DNA of 64,000 nucleotides, from positions 186,001 to 250,000 of the forward strand of contig JANEZZ010002357.1 in assembly GCA_026122225.1 (NCBI GenBank), given 5' to 3'. The notes under the pieces were generated by a model. That model did not search any database. It was given only the letters and a program-made list of their open reading frames with translations, and was not told where the DNA came from. The position numbers and the translations under genes are program-made. Source of the DNA: Heloderma charlesbogerti. Lineage: Eukaryota > Chordata > Lepidosauria > Squamata > Helodermatidae. This document shows positions 43,891-53,965 of the stretch, piece after piece (the first letter of the stretch is position 1; every line of letters begins with the position of its first letter).

Positions 43891-44658
43891 CAGCATTAGG
43901 GGCTCAATCTGCACTGGACACAATTTGGAGCATGGATTATGTTGTCTGGAGGACATCCAACAACAAAATGTGGATCCCATCAATTATTTCCTGCACAGAC
44001 TGGACACTAGGCAGAATAGCGCAGACGAATGAAATTTTAATATCTTTGCCTGCTTTGCTTCAGCTTGGCTCTAATGAGTAGTTATAAATAGTTAAACAAC
44101 TACAGTCAAAATCCTTCATCTTATTACAACAAGGAAAAAATTAAACTTTGGTACTGCAGCCTCTGCTGAAATGACTTATCAATCAGCAGATAATTAATCT
44201 TGAGATTAACCACATGCCCTTGTGGTATATGATTTATTATGGGAGCCTTCACTCCAATCTATTCTACAGAAATCACACCAATATTTGGCGGTGGGGGTGA
44301 GAGCCGCACTTCCTAATACAGACATTACCATTCCTGGAAAGAAAACAATATTCCTTTTACATCCATTCATGAAACCCCATTCATGAATTTCCTCATTTCT
44401 AATGGGTTTGCTGATGCTTTAAAAAAAAAACCCAGAACCAAAACTGATATATATCTTCACACTTCCATCCTTTTTCACATCCAGGGTCTCAGGTTTATGT
44501 AAGTAGATCCATAGCGTAAGAGAAGAATGAGTGGAGGAATGATTGACAGCAGGGGCCAGATGGACTGATGGGAGGAGTTTGAGTCAGTTGAGAAGGTCAG
44601 TTATACCTGGGAACTGAAAGTGAGAGGTCAGAGAGAGTTATCTGAGTTAGGACAGAGC
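43891..44658. other. No gene; possible conserved noncoding block at 44040-44290
   Basis: 44040-44290 is repeat-free and rich in TAAT/ATTA words (AATGAGTAGTTATAAATAG, AGATAATTAATCTTGAGATT). This is only compositional evidence. Confidence 0.3.
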
Positions 44659-44788
44659 AGTGTTCCTCAGCCCTCCAGATGTTTTGGACTTCAACTCCCA
44701 TCAGGCACAGCCAGCATGGTCAACAGTCAGGAATGCTGCAAATTGTCATCCAAAACATCTGGAGGGCCTCAGGTTGGAGAAGGTTGGG
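44659..44788. repeat. Foldback hAT-like MITE (family F)
   Basis: CCCTCCAGATGTTTTGGACT pairs with ATCCAAAACATCTGGAGGGC; ends CAGTGTTCCTCAG and CTCAGGTTGGAGAAGG. Confidence 0.8.
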
Positions 44789-45064
44789 ACAGAGAGTCAG
44801 TTAGGATGGAAAGTCAGGGGAGAGAGAGAGAGTAATTAGGGGCCAGAGGCAGCGTTAAGTAGAGAGAAGACAATCAAAGGTGTTACCAGACTAAAAGAAG
44901 TTAGCAGAGATAATTTGGTAGATCCATTCTTTATCATTCTTCATCATATGACTACTTGCTCTGGATGTGAAGTTCCATAAATAAATAGATGTTTAACGTT
45001 TAATTGCATGTTCTGGCTTTGAAGTACACTGCCATGTATATATAGAAGAGAGTCCTACTTCTCT
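44789..45064. other. No recognised feature
   Basis: Purine-rich (GA)n-like text near 44820; nothing else. Confidence 0.4.
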
Positions 45065-45176
45065 CACCTTGTGGGCTTTTCAGAGACATCTGGTTAGTTA
45101 CTGTGGGCAGGAATATATATGCTGGATTACAAGAGCCTTTAGACCAATCTAGTGGGACTCCTCTTATGTTCAAATA
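45065..45176 (-). repeat. CR1-like fragment (family G)
   Basis: Minus strand reads GAACATAAGAGGAGTCCCAC, TAGATTGGTCTAAAGGCTCT, then family G interior. Confidence 0.6.
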
Positions 45177-46324
45177 AATCACAGCCCTAGCTGCTGGCCT
45201 GTATTTCTGAAGTGGCCTCCATAAGAGGGAGAGGAAGCAGCAGGCAGGCACCCTTTGTCGTGCCTGGATACCACTCCAGCAGAGAGCCCCCCTTCCTTCT
45301 GCTACCAATTGTCACTACTGCAGGCATCGGGGGAAAGGATGCAGCAGCCCTTCCACTGTGCCCATGACCTGCTGCACTTTGCAACTAAGCATCAAATGCA
45401 TGGATTTGCTTTTTTCCCTCCTCCTTCCCAATTCCCTTTCCTTTTGTGTCATGTCTTTTGTTTCTAAAACAGTCATGCATAAAACACAGGCAGGGACTGT
45501 TCTATTCCTAATATTTGTAAGCTGTTCTTGGAGCCTTTTTGGATGAAGGGCAGGATAAAAATGCTATAAAGAAATAAGTATATCAATATTTTACATCATG
45601 CAGTATCTCCTCTGTCACTGTGTATGACCTGCAACAATCACAGCTTTAGAGATTACAGATTGATCCAAGATGTTGTCCTAGTACAATATTGTCTGGCTTC
45701 TCCCAGTGATAGCAGAGCACCACCACAGGCCACATCATCTAGTCTAGGTTCAGATCGTTTGTATATTACAGGGCCTTTCAGCTGATAAGACTAGGGTCTG
45801 TAAAAAAAAAAAGTGATTGGGAGGAGGACAAAGGAAATGCCAAAAGGAAATCTAAAAACACAAACAATAGAATCCAACAGATGTAGTGAAAAGAGTATAG
45901 TGTGTATATTACATAACCACCAAAGGGTAACCATATGGATTAATAATGTGCAAGTACAATCCAAAAGAATGAATTCCAACAGACAAGTCAAGAATGGAAA
46001 TCCAGTGATCCCGAATGTATCCAAAAGGTCATCACAATTCAGGGCAATCACAATATTCATGACTGATCAATGGGACCTGCAACAAGTGCGCAGCGTGGAG
46101 TATTCTTGGCCACTGACCACGCTCCGCCCTCCTTGAGCTATTTGTGGGCGGTTCCCCCCTCCCAAACCTTGGGTGTGGGTGGGGTGGGGTTCCCTAAAGG
46201 TGTTTTGCATTTCTGCAAGCTGTGGGGTTTCCCCCCGCCAGCTGATACCACTGTCTGGTGCCGTTTTGTCACACTGAAATGCATGCCTTGTCCCCCTTCA
46301 TTACAACCTGAAGTATCAGAATTG
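45177..46324. other. No gene; possible LINE tail at 45510-45580
   Basis: TGTAAGCTGTTCTTGGAGCC ... GGGCAGGATAAAAATGC resembles an L2-like 3' end; the rest is unassigned. Confidence 0.4.
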
Positions 46325-46535
46325 AACATAACATCAGAAGAGCCCTGCTGGATCAGACTACGGGTCTCTCTAGTCCAGCATTGTGTACACACAGTGGCCA
46401 CGCTATACACAGCTGCCAGCAGAAAACCCACATGTAGGAGATGACTGCAATTACACCCGCCTGCTCGTGTATACAGAAGGATACTGCCTTTGATACTGGA
46501 GGTAGCATATAGCCATCAGTGTCTATCTGGTAGGC
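46325..46535 (+). repeat. CR1-like fragment (family G)
   Basis: GAACATAACATCAGAAGAGC, CCTGCTGGATCAGACTACGG, GTCCAGCATTGTGTACACAC; the same family as 2972. Confidence 0.75.
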
Positions 46536-47969
46536 ATTTCATGGGTAAGGAGAGGCCATTTGGAAGCAGGAAGAACACACAGGGGGCCAGCTACATACCT
46601 GGAGGATTCCTCTTTTCTCCCTTATAGAGCAGTTCAGTAGACAATGGAAAGGGAAAGGATGGGAGCCAGGGAGTAGTTTTTGTCCATCGTTCTAAGCCCA
46701 GTGGCTAAGTAGTCCTGCAGGGAAGAATCCTAGCAGGTTTTTCCAGAGCCATTCCAAGCCTTAAAAGGCAGATGGGTTGGGAAGGGTAATCTTTTGACCC
46801 CAAATAGGCCTGAAGCCGGGGGGGGAGGTGCTTGGGAGGGACTGCCTCCCTTACATTTTCTCTGCCCCCATATTTTTTTTGCAAATAATTAAAAAACAGT
46901 TTACAATTTTGTCTTTGAAAGGCCTGCAAACCAGATGAACACCCCCCTACTTTTTTGGTTCCCCCCCCCCAATGTTTATGCTAGCTACAGGCCTGACTCC
47001 AAAAGAGGGGATACTGGTAAGGGGCTATCCAGACAGGCTCCCTAGGTAGCCAAAGATTCTCTCAAGGGGAGCCTGGGTTAAACATGGGCATGAAGCATGC
47101 ATCACACTTATGTTGTCTGAAGGAGATTGAGGCATTCTCAAAATATGTGCTTTCAAATCATGTGCTACTGCCTCATCAGACAAATATATATATATTAATA
47201 ACCGAGTAAGGAAGATGAGAGAAGCATGCAAAACGATGCCATTAGAGAATGCTTTGCACTGCCATTTAGTCAAGAATTAGGGCAAATTACGTTAATCTAG
47301 CCTGTCCTAATCATTACCGTGTTACACTTCAGAGCTTAAAAGATTTAATCCCTTTTATGAAATTTAATTAGGCTTTACAAAAATTAATCATTGATGTTTT
47401 ATATAAATGGATCGTGGGTAAAAATAAACTTACATAACTGGTGCAGCAGATTTTCAGGATGAAAGACAGCAAAAAAGATATCATTGTCACATTCTTTAAC
47501 GATATCATTTACTGGACAGGTGCATTTAGGGGTGTTTCTGTTTCTGCAGAGCAGGGCTGTTGAACTCCAATTAAACATGGCCATGGCAGTGGGGGTGGGG
47601 GGAGAGAAAATGACCATCTCAGTTAAAGCGGGGCTAGACAACATGATGCCCATGGGCACCAGTGCATCCCCAGACATCTTCCTTGGTGCCCCCCAAGGTA
47701 CCCTCTTGTTAAAAAATGAATGTGTTTCCTTACCTGTGGCTGGGGGCTGATCTTGGTTTTTTCGCTTCCAATGAGGTTTCACCGCCCATCTTTCACACTA
47801 TGCAGTACCCGCCTCGAATTGGAACCGGAATTTCCCGCTTCCGTGCTCCTGCTTTCAATACCTTGCTATCCTGGTATTTCCCCTTAATGTGCTCTGATTT
47901 TCCACCTTCATTACCGTATCTAGTCATAGTCCCCTCCCCTGCCTGTCCATATACGGCGGTGTTTGTATT
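46536..47969. other. No gene; possible conserved noncoding block at 47270-47410
   Basis: 47270-47410 is a repeat-free A/T-rich block with clustered TAAT words (AATTTAATTAGGC, AATTAATCATTGATG). 47720-47969 may belong to the outer, diverged part of the palindromic element that follows, but I cannot align it reliably. Confidence 0.3.
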
Positions 47970-48073
47970 TCCTTCCTGTCCAGTCACAGCTCTCGACGGC
48001 CCCATGTCGTCTTCCGGCTACTGATCGCATAGCTTCCTCAGCACTCAATGTTTCCTCAGCAACAAGAAAAGGG

Positions 48074-48157
48074 CTGGATGTGCGCGCACTTGTCTGATCT
48101 CGGAAGCTAAGCAGGGTCGGCCCTGGTCAGTAGTTGGATGGGCGACCACCTGGGAAT
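48074..48157 (+). other. 5S rRNA-derived segment, left arm
   Basis: CTTGTCTGATCTCGGAAGCT and AAGCAGGGTCGGCCCTGGTC, then GTTGGATGGGCGACCACCTG, match vertebrate 5S rRNA from about nucleotide 34 to 102 with roughly seven differences, and weaker similarity extends upstream. Box A (GAAGCTAAGCAGG), the intermediate element and box C of the type 1 internal promoter are all in this part. The 5' third and 3' end of 5S are missing, so it is not a functional rRNA gene. It is followed by CTGCACTGAGCAGGGGGTTG, which resembles a CR1 3' end: a 5S-headed SINE (SINE3 class) with a CR1-type tail is the likeliest origin. Confidence 0.8.
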
Positions 48158-48569
48158 CATGCTTCCTGCACTGAGCAGGGGGTTGTTCTATCCCTTCAAA
48201 TGAGACTAAGTTTTACCCCCTTCTATCCCCCGCTTCGGCTGTTTTTTAAAAAAAATTAAGGCATTATCTTCGAAGAATCGTGCCTTCTCCGCAATTCCCC
48301 CCCCCCATTCAGGCATGATCTTTGAAGATTCGAATCTTCAAAGATTTGAAAATTCAAAGATTTGAAGCTTCAAATCTTCGAATTTTCAAATCTTTGAAGA
48401 TTTGAATCTTCAAAGATCATACCTGAATTAGAAAGAGAGAAAAAACATTGTGGAGAAGCCACGATTCTTCGAAGATAATGCCTTAATTTTTTTTTTTTAA
48501 GCCAAAGGGGGTAAAACTTAGTCTCATTTGAAGGGATAGAACAACCCCCTGCTCAATGCAGGAAGCCTG

Positions 48570-48651
48570 ATTCCCAGGCGGTCGCCATCCAACTACTGAC
48601 TGGGGCCGGCCCTGCTTAGCTTCCGAGATCAGACAAGCCCACGCACATCCA
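48570..48651 (-). other. 5S rRNA-derived segment, right arm (inverted)
   Basis: The minus strand reads CTTGTCTGATCTCGGAAGCT, AAGCAGGGCCGGCC, GGATGGCGACCGCCTGGGAA, again 5S nucleotides of about 34-102. One base of the box C region is deleted relative to the left arm. It faces the left-arm copy, so transcription from both internal promoters would converge on the central hairpin. Confidence 0.8.
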
Positions 48652-48766
48652 GGCCTTTGCTTGTTGCCGAAGAAATACGGAGTGCTGAGGAAGCTATGTG
48701 ATCAGTAGCTGGAAGATGACATGGGGCCATTGAGAGTGTGGAATCAGCAGAAACAGGAAGAGTTTC

Positions 48767-50659
48767 TGATCCTCCAATGAGAGCCTCCATCTTTAAGAGC
48801 AGGAAAACAGCACAGCACTCGAGTGTGAACTGAGCACATGCATTCGATGAAGCACCGCAACAGGGAAAATGGGTGAGTGTGGATAATCACATTTTAATGT
48901 GAGAGTGTTTAACCTGACAGGACACCGAATTCATTGCGATGATGGGCTCAGTGTAGATCGGCCCTGGGTTTGCTTCAAAGCAAAGTGAGGGTTTTCGGCC
49001 ACTGCCCTCTTCATTTCCCATGAACACCTCTGGGCCACACATGGGGCTGAGACATTCTTGAGAAATAAAGATGGCGGGTGGCTGCAGCACACCCATCCAC
49101 TGAGACTAGGAAGGAGAAAAAAAGAAAAAGGGACTCCCATCACTTCTGACTGGTAATCTGGGTGGGGAGAGGGGGAGGTAAAGAGGGGGCTAGGGAGAAA
49201 GTGTGTGTGTGTGTGTGTGGGGCTTAAAGGAGCAATGGTAAGCCAGCTTGGGGGGGGGGTGTCAGGGAAGCCAGCCCGAAGCCAGTGGGAGGTGGGTGAG
49301 GCGCCTGGGAACAACCTGTGGTGGTTGGAGAGGGCAGTGCGCTTATATGTCTGAACAGAAGGGGCCTGCATGTGTGTGAGAAAGAGAAAGAGGGAGAGAA
49401 AGGGTATGGGGGAGAGTTTGGACAAGTCCTGAAAAAGAGTCAGTGTGAGTTTTCATGTGCTTGCAGTGAGGAGAAGGAGGGTGGGACGTGTGTGTGTCTG
49501 TGTGTGGGTATATATGATGGGTACATGGGGTGCTTGTGTGTATGTGTGAATGAATGGATGGAGGATGGATGACTCTGTGTGTGTGTGTGTGTATACCCAA
49601 GAGAGTGTGTCTATGGGTGATGATCCAGAGTGAGAGAGAAAAAGAGATAGGGTGGAATGAGTTGGCTGGCAGAAGGGGGTGGGGAGAAAAAGGTTATCTC
49701 TTTGCAGCTAGTCTGAGCAATTATTCACACATAATACTTGAGGCTCAGTGGGGTAATTTTCAAAGTGATCCTGCTAGTTCATATACCTATGCCATCATCA
49801 TCATCAATATTAATTTATATAGCACAATAATGGCACCAACATAATGGCTAACTAATTAATTACTAAATAGACTCCCTGACCCAAATAATTTAGGTTTTTT
49901 TACGCTGTGGGAAAGAAGGTAAAGAAGGACAAGGGGTGCATGCAAACAAATACATTTACATGTACTTAGACTTCGTTTCAGGTTGGGGATGAAGAATTAG
50001 CTGGTTAAACAAAAGGTTTTATGGAAGAGTTTAAATGTAAGGAGGCATTTTAAGGAAGAGTGAGATGCGGCAACCCACAGAAAAACTGGAAGAAAATTCC
50101 AGGCATGAGGAACAGCAAGAGAAGAATGGTAAAACTAACTGAACAGGAGACTTAGAAATATTACACTAGAATTTATCTTGCATTTTTGGGAGCAGAACTT
50201 GCAAGCAGGACGTGGCAGAAGTCTGGGGTCTGTTCTGTAAATGTGACATCCTAATGTAACTTTTCTATAAGTGCATGCTTGGAAAGGTGATCCCACATAA
50301 GCATCCCAGCAGATTCTTCCATACATTTTTCATGTTGTTAAAAATAAGAACTGCCCAGGCCTCAAGCAAATGTTACTCATGCAAAGATATTAGCTTCCAC
50401 CCTTAAAGATGTTCTAGAAATAAGATAGAGAGAGAGACAGACAGACAGACGATAAATAGATAGCTTCGAATGATCACACATACACAATAAGATCCAAAAA
50501 TCCTGCAGAACTTTAGCTTCAGAACACATCCCAAAGAAATACTTCCTACACCAATACAGCTAATAAATTAGTGCAATGTTCTTTGTAAATAGAAACTTGG
50601 ATATTAATCCAGAGCATCCCTCTGAAAAATCTCAATACTACTTGCTGGGAAGCAATAGA
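48767..50659. other. No gene; (TG)n tracts at 49198-49220 and 49480-49600
   Basis: TG-rich microsatellites with TGTGTGTCTG variants. The 164-codon minus frame here is built on the translated repeat and Ser/Pro-rich low complexity. GACA and GATA units run at 50428-50462. AAACCCAGGGCCGATCTACA (minus strand, 48970) resembles a DNA-transposon end and might be the true outer end of the palindromic element. Confidence 0.4.
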
Positions 50660-50790
50660 AAGAGAGTTCTATTACACTCATGTCCTGTTTGTGGACTTCC
50701 CTGAGACAGCTGGTTGGTCAGTGTGGGAAAACAGATACTGGACTAGATGGACCCTTAGTCTGATCCACCTGGGGTCATCTTGTCATTTTT
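50660..50790 (-). repeat. CR1-like fragment (family G)
   Basis: Minus strand: GGTGGATCAGACTAAGGGTC, CATCTAGTCCAGTATCTGTT; family G. Confidence 0.75.
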
Positions 50791-51779
50791 ATCTGCTGTT
50801 TTCCTCCTCTTCTTCCTGTACATTCTCACTGTTTTCTTTCTATTGCAGGGGTATCAATATACTGCTGGGAAGAAGCAGGGCTGGGATATCTTCTTTTCTT
50901 CCTGTACATTTGAATGTTAGTACCTCTTAAGAACCACTGAAAATCTGCCAAGATTTCCAATGATTTTCAAAGTCAATCCAGAACTGCTAACAGCAGCAAG
51001 AATGAAGTTCTAAATAATTTATTGACATTTCCACATAGATACTTGGGGTGAAGATGCCATGAACCTTGCGAAGGGCTGACTGTTTGCTACATGGTCTACA
51101 ATCCATCAGCAGAAAAGGCAAGTTTCCAAAATGGCTTAACCCTCAGCTCTGTTTCCTACCAGGAAATAGTTCAAGGGCTCCAGAGACTGCATTATGTTGG
51201 CCACAAGGTCACTTGGAGGAAAACAGGCAATACTTGGAGGAAAAACAGGGTCAAAAACAAGGTCACTTAGAGGAAAACAGGCAATACAATGACAAATGAT
51301 GTTCGATGGAAATGTGAAGTGATGCACATTGAGGCAAAACACAAATAAATCCTAACTTCACATGGACACCAATGGTGCCTGAACTGGCGATGATTAAGGC
51401 TGGCTCGATTGAGAGTGATCATTGACTACAATCAATTTGAAGCCTTTTCACTCACTGAAATGGGGAACTAAATCAGAATGTTTTGCAAAACCCCAAAGAT
51501 GCTTTATTTGAAAGCAGACCCAATGGTTTAAAAGGTGCCCTGTGCCATATTGGGGGTGGTGGTGGTGCAAATCTCCCACCAGTGGAAACAGTATAATCCC
51601 ATGCATGTCTAATCAGAATGGGACCTACTCCCAAGTAAATGTGCTACCATCAGCAAAATGAACAGCAACACCAAGTTTTTTTTCCCCAGGGGGAGCCATT
51701 TCATCAAATGCTGTCTTCTTGAATTATTGTGTTAATCTCATGATTTTTAAAATCAGCCTACTGTTTCTTGCTAGCTCTA
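50791..51779. other. No gene; internal short duplication and MITE trace
   Basis: GGTCACTTGGAGGAAAACAG and TAGAGGAAAACAGGCAATAC form a roughly 45-bp imperfect repeat at 51206-51290. The text at 51595-51655 (ATCCCATGCATGTCTAATCA) looks like a MITE core fragment. Confidence 0.4.
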
Positions 51780-52136
51780 GTGATGACTAACCAGGAAAAG
51801 AGATACTGAGATCATGGTGGATATGAAAATTTTAACTCCACATCCAGCAGCAGCTGTGAAAAAGGCAAACCCAAAATTAGGAATGATTAAGAAAGCAATG
51901 GAAGTTAAAATGGTCAGTATCATAACACCCTTACAGACATCAATGGTACAGTTATATTTGGAATTGTTCCAGTCACCCTATTGTGAAAAGGATATCATAG
52001 CAATAAAAAGGGACAACCAAAATGATCAGATGAACCTTCCCTACAATGAAAGGCTAAAGCATTTGGGCATTTTTAGTTTAGAAAAAATGAAAAGAAAACT
52101 AAGAGAGAGAGATGATAGAGGTTTGTAAAAGTATTA
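51780..52136 (+). mobile_element. CR1 LINE ORF2 C-terminal fragment, upstream part
   Basis: The frame at 51814-52128 gives HPAAAVKKANPKLGMIKKA, TPLQTSMVQLYLELFQSPY and 'YNERLKHLGIFSLEKMKRK', the same CR1 region as at 7469 but better preserved. Interrupted by a Harbinger-like MITE and continued at 52576. Confidence 0.8.
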
Positions 52137-52575
52137 GGGTGCAATCCTAAGGGGGTAGGCAGGTACCTCCGAACTCGGAGGCGAATGCCTATCCAGTGTA
52201 GCACAGGAGAAGCACGGAGGGGATGATCCCCTCCACGCTTCTCCTGCCCTGCATTTGTGGGTGGACAGCTGATTTGGGCTGTCTAGCTGCAGGAAGGTAG
52301 AGTGGGGGAAGCGGCTGCAGGACAACACATAGGATGCGTTGTACTGGCATTTCTGCCTTCCCCGCCCCGGAATGCCCTGTTTTGGCTGCTCCGCACTCCT
52401 CTTCCAAGCACAGAGCGTGGGGCCGTTCCACGCTGCCTGTGAGGCAGTGTGGAAGGGGGGAAGGTCGGTTCTCCAGGAACTGTCCTTGGAGCACGGGGTC
52501 CAAGGTTGTTTCCTGGAAACCCACATATCCTATGGCCGTCTAGCCGCTGACTAGCGGCACAGGATTGCTTCCCCC
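52137..52575. mobile_element. Harbinger-like MITE, copy 4, inside CR1
   Basis: Starts GGGTGCAATCCTAAGG after TTA and ends GGATTGCTTCCCCC before ATTA, inverted in orientation relative to copy 1. Interior shared with copies 1-3 (CGGAGGCGAATGCCTATCC; GCCGCTGACTAGCGGC hairpin). The right terminus carries a few extra bases, so the exact TSD is uncertain. The 130- and 111-codon minus frames come from the GC-rich interior. Confidence 0.8.
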
Positions 52576-52735
52576 ATTAATAATGTGAACAGAGTGGATA
52601 GAGAGAGATTTTTCCCCACACTCTCATAACATTTGAACTTGGATTCACCCAATGGAAATGTGGGATAGTAAACAAAAAAAGAAACAGTATTTTGCAAAGC
52701 ACATAATTAACATACGAATTAACTGCCACAAATTT
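52576..52735 (+). mobile_element. CR1 LINE ORF2 fragment, downstream part
   Basis: AACAGAGTGGATAGAGAGAG then TTTTTCCCCACACTCTCATA continues the CR1 text after the MITE (vDr..rFFp.LS-type region). Confidence 0.6.
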
Positions 52736-52736
52736 C

Positions 52737-52830
52737 CAGTGTGGTGCAGTCCATTTTTGGACAGGGACTCTGCCATGAAACTCAAGGAGTGACTTTGGGC
52801 CAGTCAGCCTAACCTATTCACAGGGTGGTT
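52737..52830 (+). mobile_element. Sauria-type SINE, 5' part of a split copy
   Basis: CCAGTGTGGTGCAGTCC, then CTGCCATGAAACTCAAGGAG and TTTGGGCCAGTCAGCCTAAC, stopping at CACAGGGTGG. The missing 3' part appears at 53594, so later insertions split this copy. Confidence 0.7.
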
Positions 52831-52849
52831 CTTCTTCTTCTTCATATTT

Positions 52850-53085
52850 ATTTTATTTTTTTATTTATTACATTTATATCCCGCCTTTTTTCCTCCTTAA
52901 GGAACCCAAGGAAGCATACATAGTCCTCCTCCATTTTAGCCTCACAAAAACAACCCTGTGAGGTAGGTTGGGCTGAGAGTCTGTGACTGGCCCAAAGTCA
53001 CCCAGTGAGCTTCCATGGCTGAGTGGGGACTAGAACCTGGATCTCCCGGCTCCCAGTCCAACACTCTAGCCACTACACTACACTA
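52850..53085 (-). mobile_element. Sauria-type SINE, complete, inverted
   Basis: Reverse complement of the standard order: tail (TTTATTACATTTATATCCCG), GGAACCCAAGG, GAGGTAGGTTGGGCTGAGAG, CCCACTCAGCCATGG, box B and box A regions ending CCACTACACTACACT. Head-to-head with the next copy. Confidence 0.9.
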
Positions 53086-53116
53086 TAATAATAACAACAA
53101 CAACAACAACAACAAT
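53086..53116. repeat. (CAA)n spacer between two SINEs
   Basis: ATAATAATAACAACAACAAC: a simple repeat separating the two SINE heads. Confidence 0.85.
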
Positions 53117-53345
53117 AGTGCCAGTGTGGTGTAGTGGCTAGAGTGTTGGACTGGGAGCCGGGAGATCCGGGTTCTAGTCCCCACTCGGCCATGGAAGGTC
53201 ACTGGGTGACTTTGGGCCAGTCACAGACTCTCAGCCCAACCTACCTCACAGGGTTGTTGTTGTAAGGATAAAATGGAGAGGAGAAGGACCATGTAAGCCA
53301 CCTTGGGTTCCTTGGAGGAAAAAAGGTGGGATATAAATGGAATAA
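53117..53345 (+). mobile_element. Sauria-type SINE, complete
   Basis: GTGCCAGTGTGGTGTAGTGG (A box), GATCCGGGTTCTAGTCCCCA (B box), CACTCGGCCATGG, CTCAGCCCAACCTACCTCAC, then GCCACCTTGGGTTCCTTGGA and an (AAAC)n tail. Nearly identical in order to the 30346 copy. Confidence 0.9.
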
Positions 53346-53593
53346 ACAAACAAACAAACAACAACATTTCTATACTACCCCATAGCCAAAGCTCTCTGGG
53401 TGGTTTACAAAGATTAAAAACATTAAAAATGAAATATACTGAGGATAAAAGTCATTTACATAAGACACACACAAACAGACAATATACGCAAAGACAACAT
53501 CTATCTAAAAACAACTTCAAGCAATCAACCCTAACCATAAGACAAATCCAGGATCGATTAAAACTCATCATATGCTGCCAAATGCCTGGGAGA
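53346..53593 (-). mobile_element. L2-like LINE 3' UTR, antisense
   Basis: (CAAA)n, then TTTCTATACTACCCCATAGC, CAAAGCTCTCTGGGTGGTTT and TACAAAGATTAAAAACA, the reverse of an L2-type 3' end (compare 24700). Ends near AATGCCTGGGAGAACAG. Confidence 0.65.
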
Positions 53594-53702
53594 ACAGAGG
53601 GTTGTTGTGAGGATAAAATGGAGAGAAAGAGAAGAACCATGTAAACCACCTTGGGTTCTTTGGAGGAAAGATAGAATATATACATAACAAATAAATAAAT
53701 AA
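53594..53702 (+). mobile_element. Sauria-type SINE, 3' part of the split copy
   Basis: AGGGTTGTTGTGAGGATAAA, ATGTAAACCACCTTGGGTTC and an AAATAAATAAATAAA tail. It joins logically to the 5' part ending at 52830. Confidence 0.7.
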
Positions 53703-53749
53703 AATGTGGGGAAAACACCATTAGATTAAATGCCATGTAAAGGGGTTAG

Positions 53750-53965
53750 AGAAGGCCTGTGTAGTCCAGCATCCTGTTCTTACAGCGGCTAATCTGATGC
53801 CTCTGGAAAGCCCACAAGCAGGATGCAAGCGCAACAGCACCCTCCTGCTCGTGTTCCCCAGCACACTGCCTCTGATGCTGAAGGTAATATGCAGCCATTC
53901 ATGACTAGTAGCCACCGTGGGACTGCCACGTTTGGAAACAGGATGCTGGACTGGATGGATGCAGC
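53750..53965 (+). repeat. CR1-like fragment (family G)
   Basis: TAGTCCAGCATCCTGTTCTT, CCCTCCTGCTCGTGTTCCCC, CATTCATGACTAGTAGCCAC; family G. Confidence 0.75.

Larger units (their letters stand above)
47970..48766. repeat. ~800-bp palindrome carrying two inverted 5S-derived segments
   Basis: Two arms of about 390 bp face each other around a centre near 48372 (GAAGCTTC). Paired words from outside in: TCGACGGCCCCATGTCGTC with GACATGGGGCCATTGAG; CTACTGATCGCATAGCTTCC with GGAAGCTATGTGATCAGTAG; the 5S-like blocks; CAAATGAGACTAAGTTTTAC with GTAAAACTTAGTCTCATTTG; AAGGCATTATCTTCGAAGAA with TTCTTCGAAGATAATGCCTT. The inner 110 bp are a near-perfect stem of GATTTGAA/TTCAAAG units. No coding frame. Confidence 0.9.

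Noticed and set aside
48089..48157. Functional 5S rRNA gene
   Set aside because: Lacks the first third and the 3' end of 5S, carries several substitutions and has no terminator T-run at the right place; it is a derived segment.
49343..49600. His/Thr-rich 85-codon minus frame
   Set aside because: Translation of (CA)n/(TG)n microsatellite.
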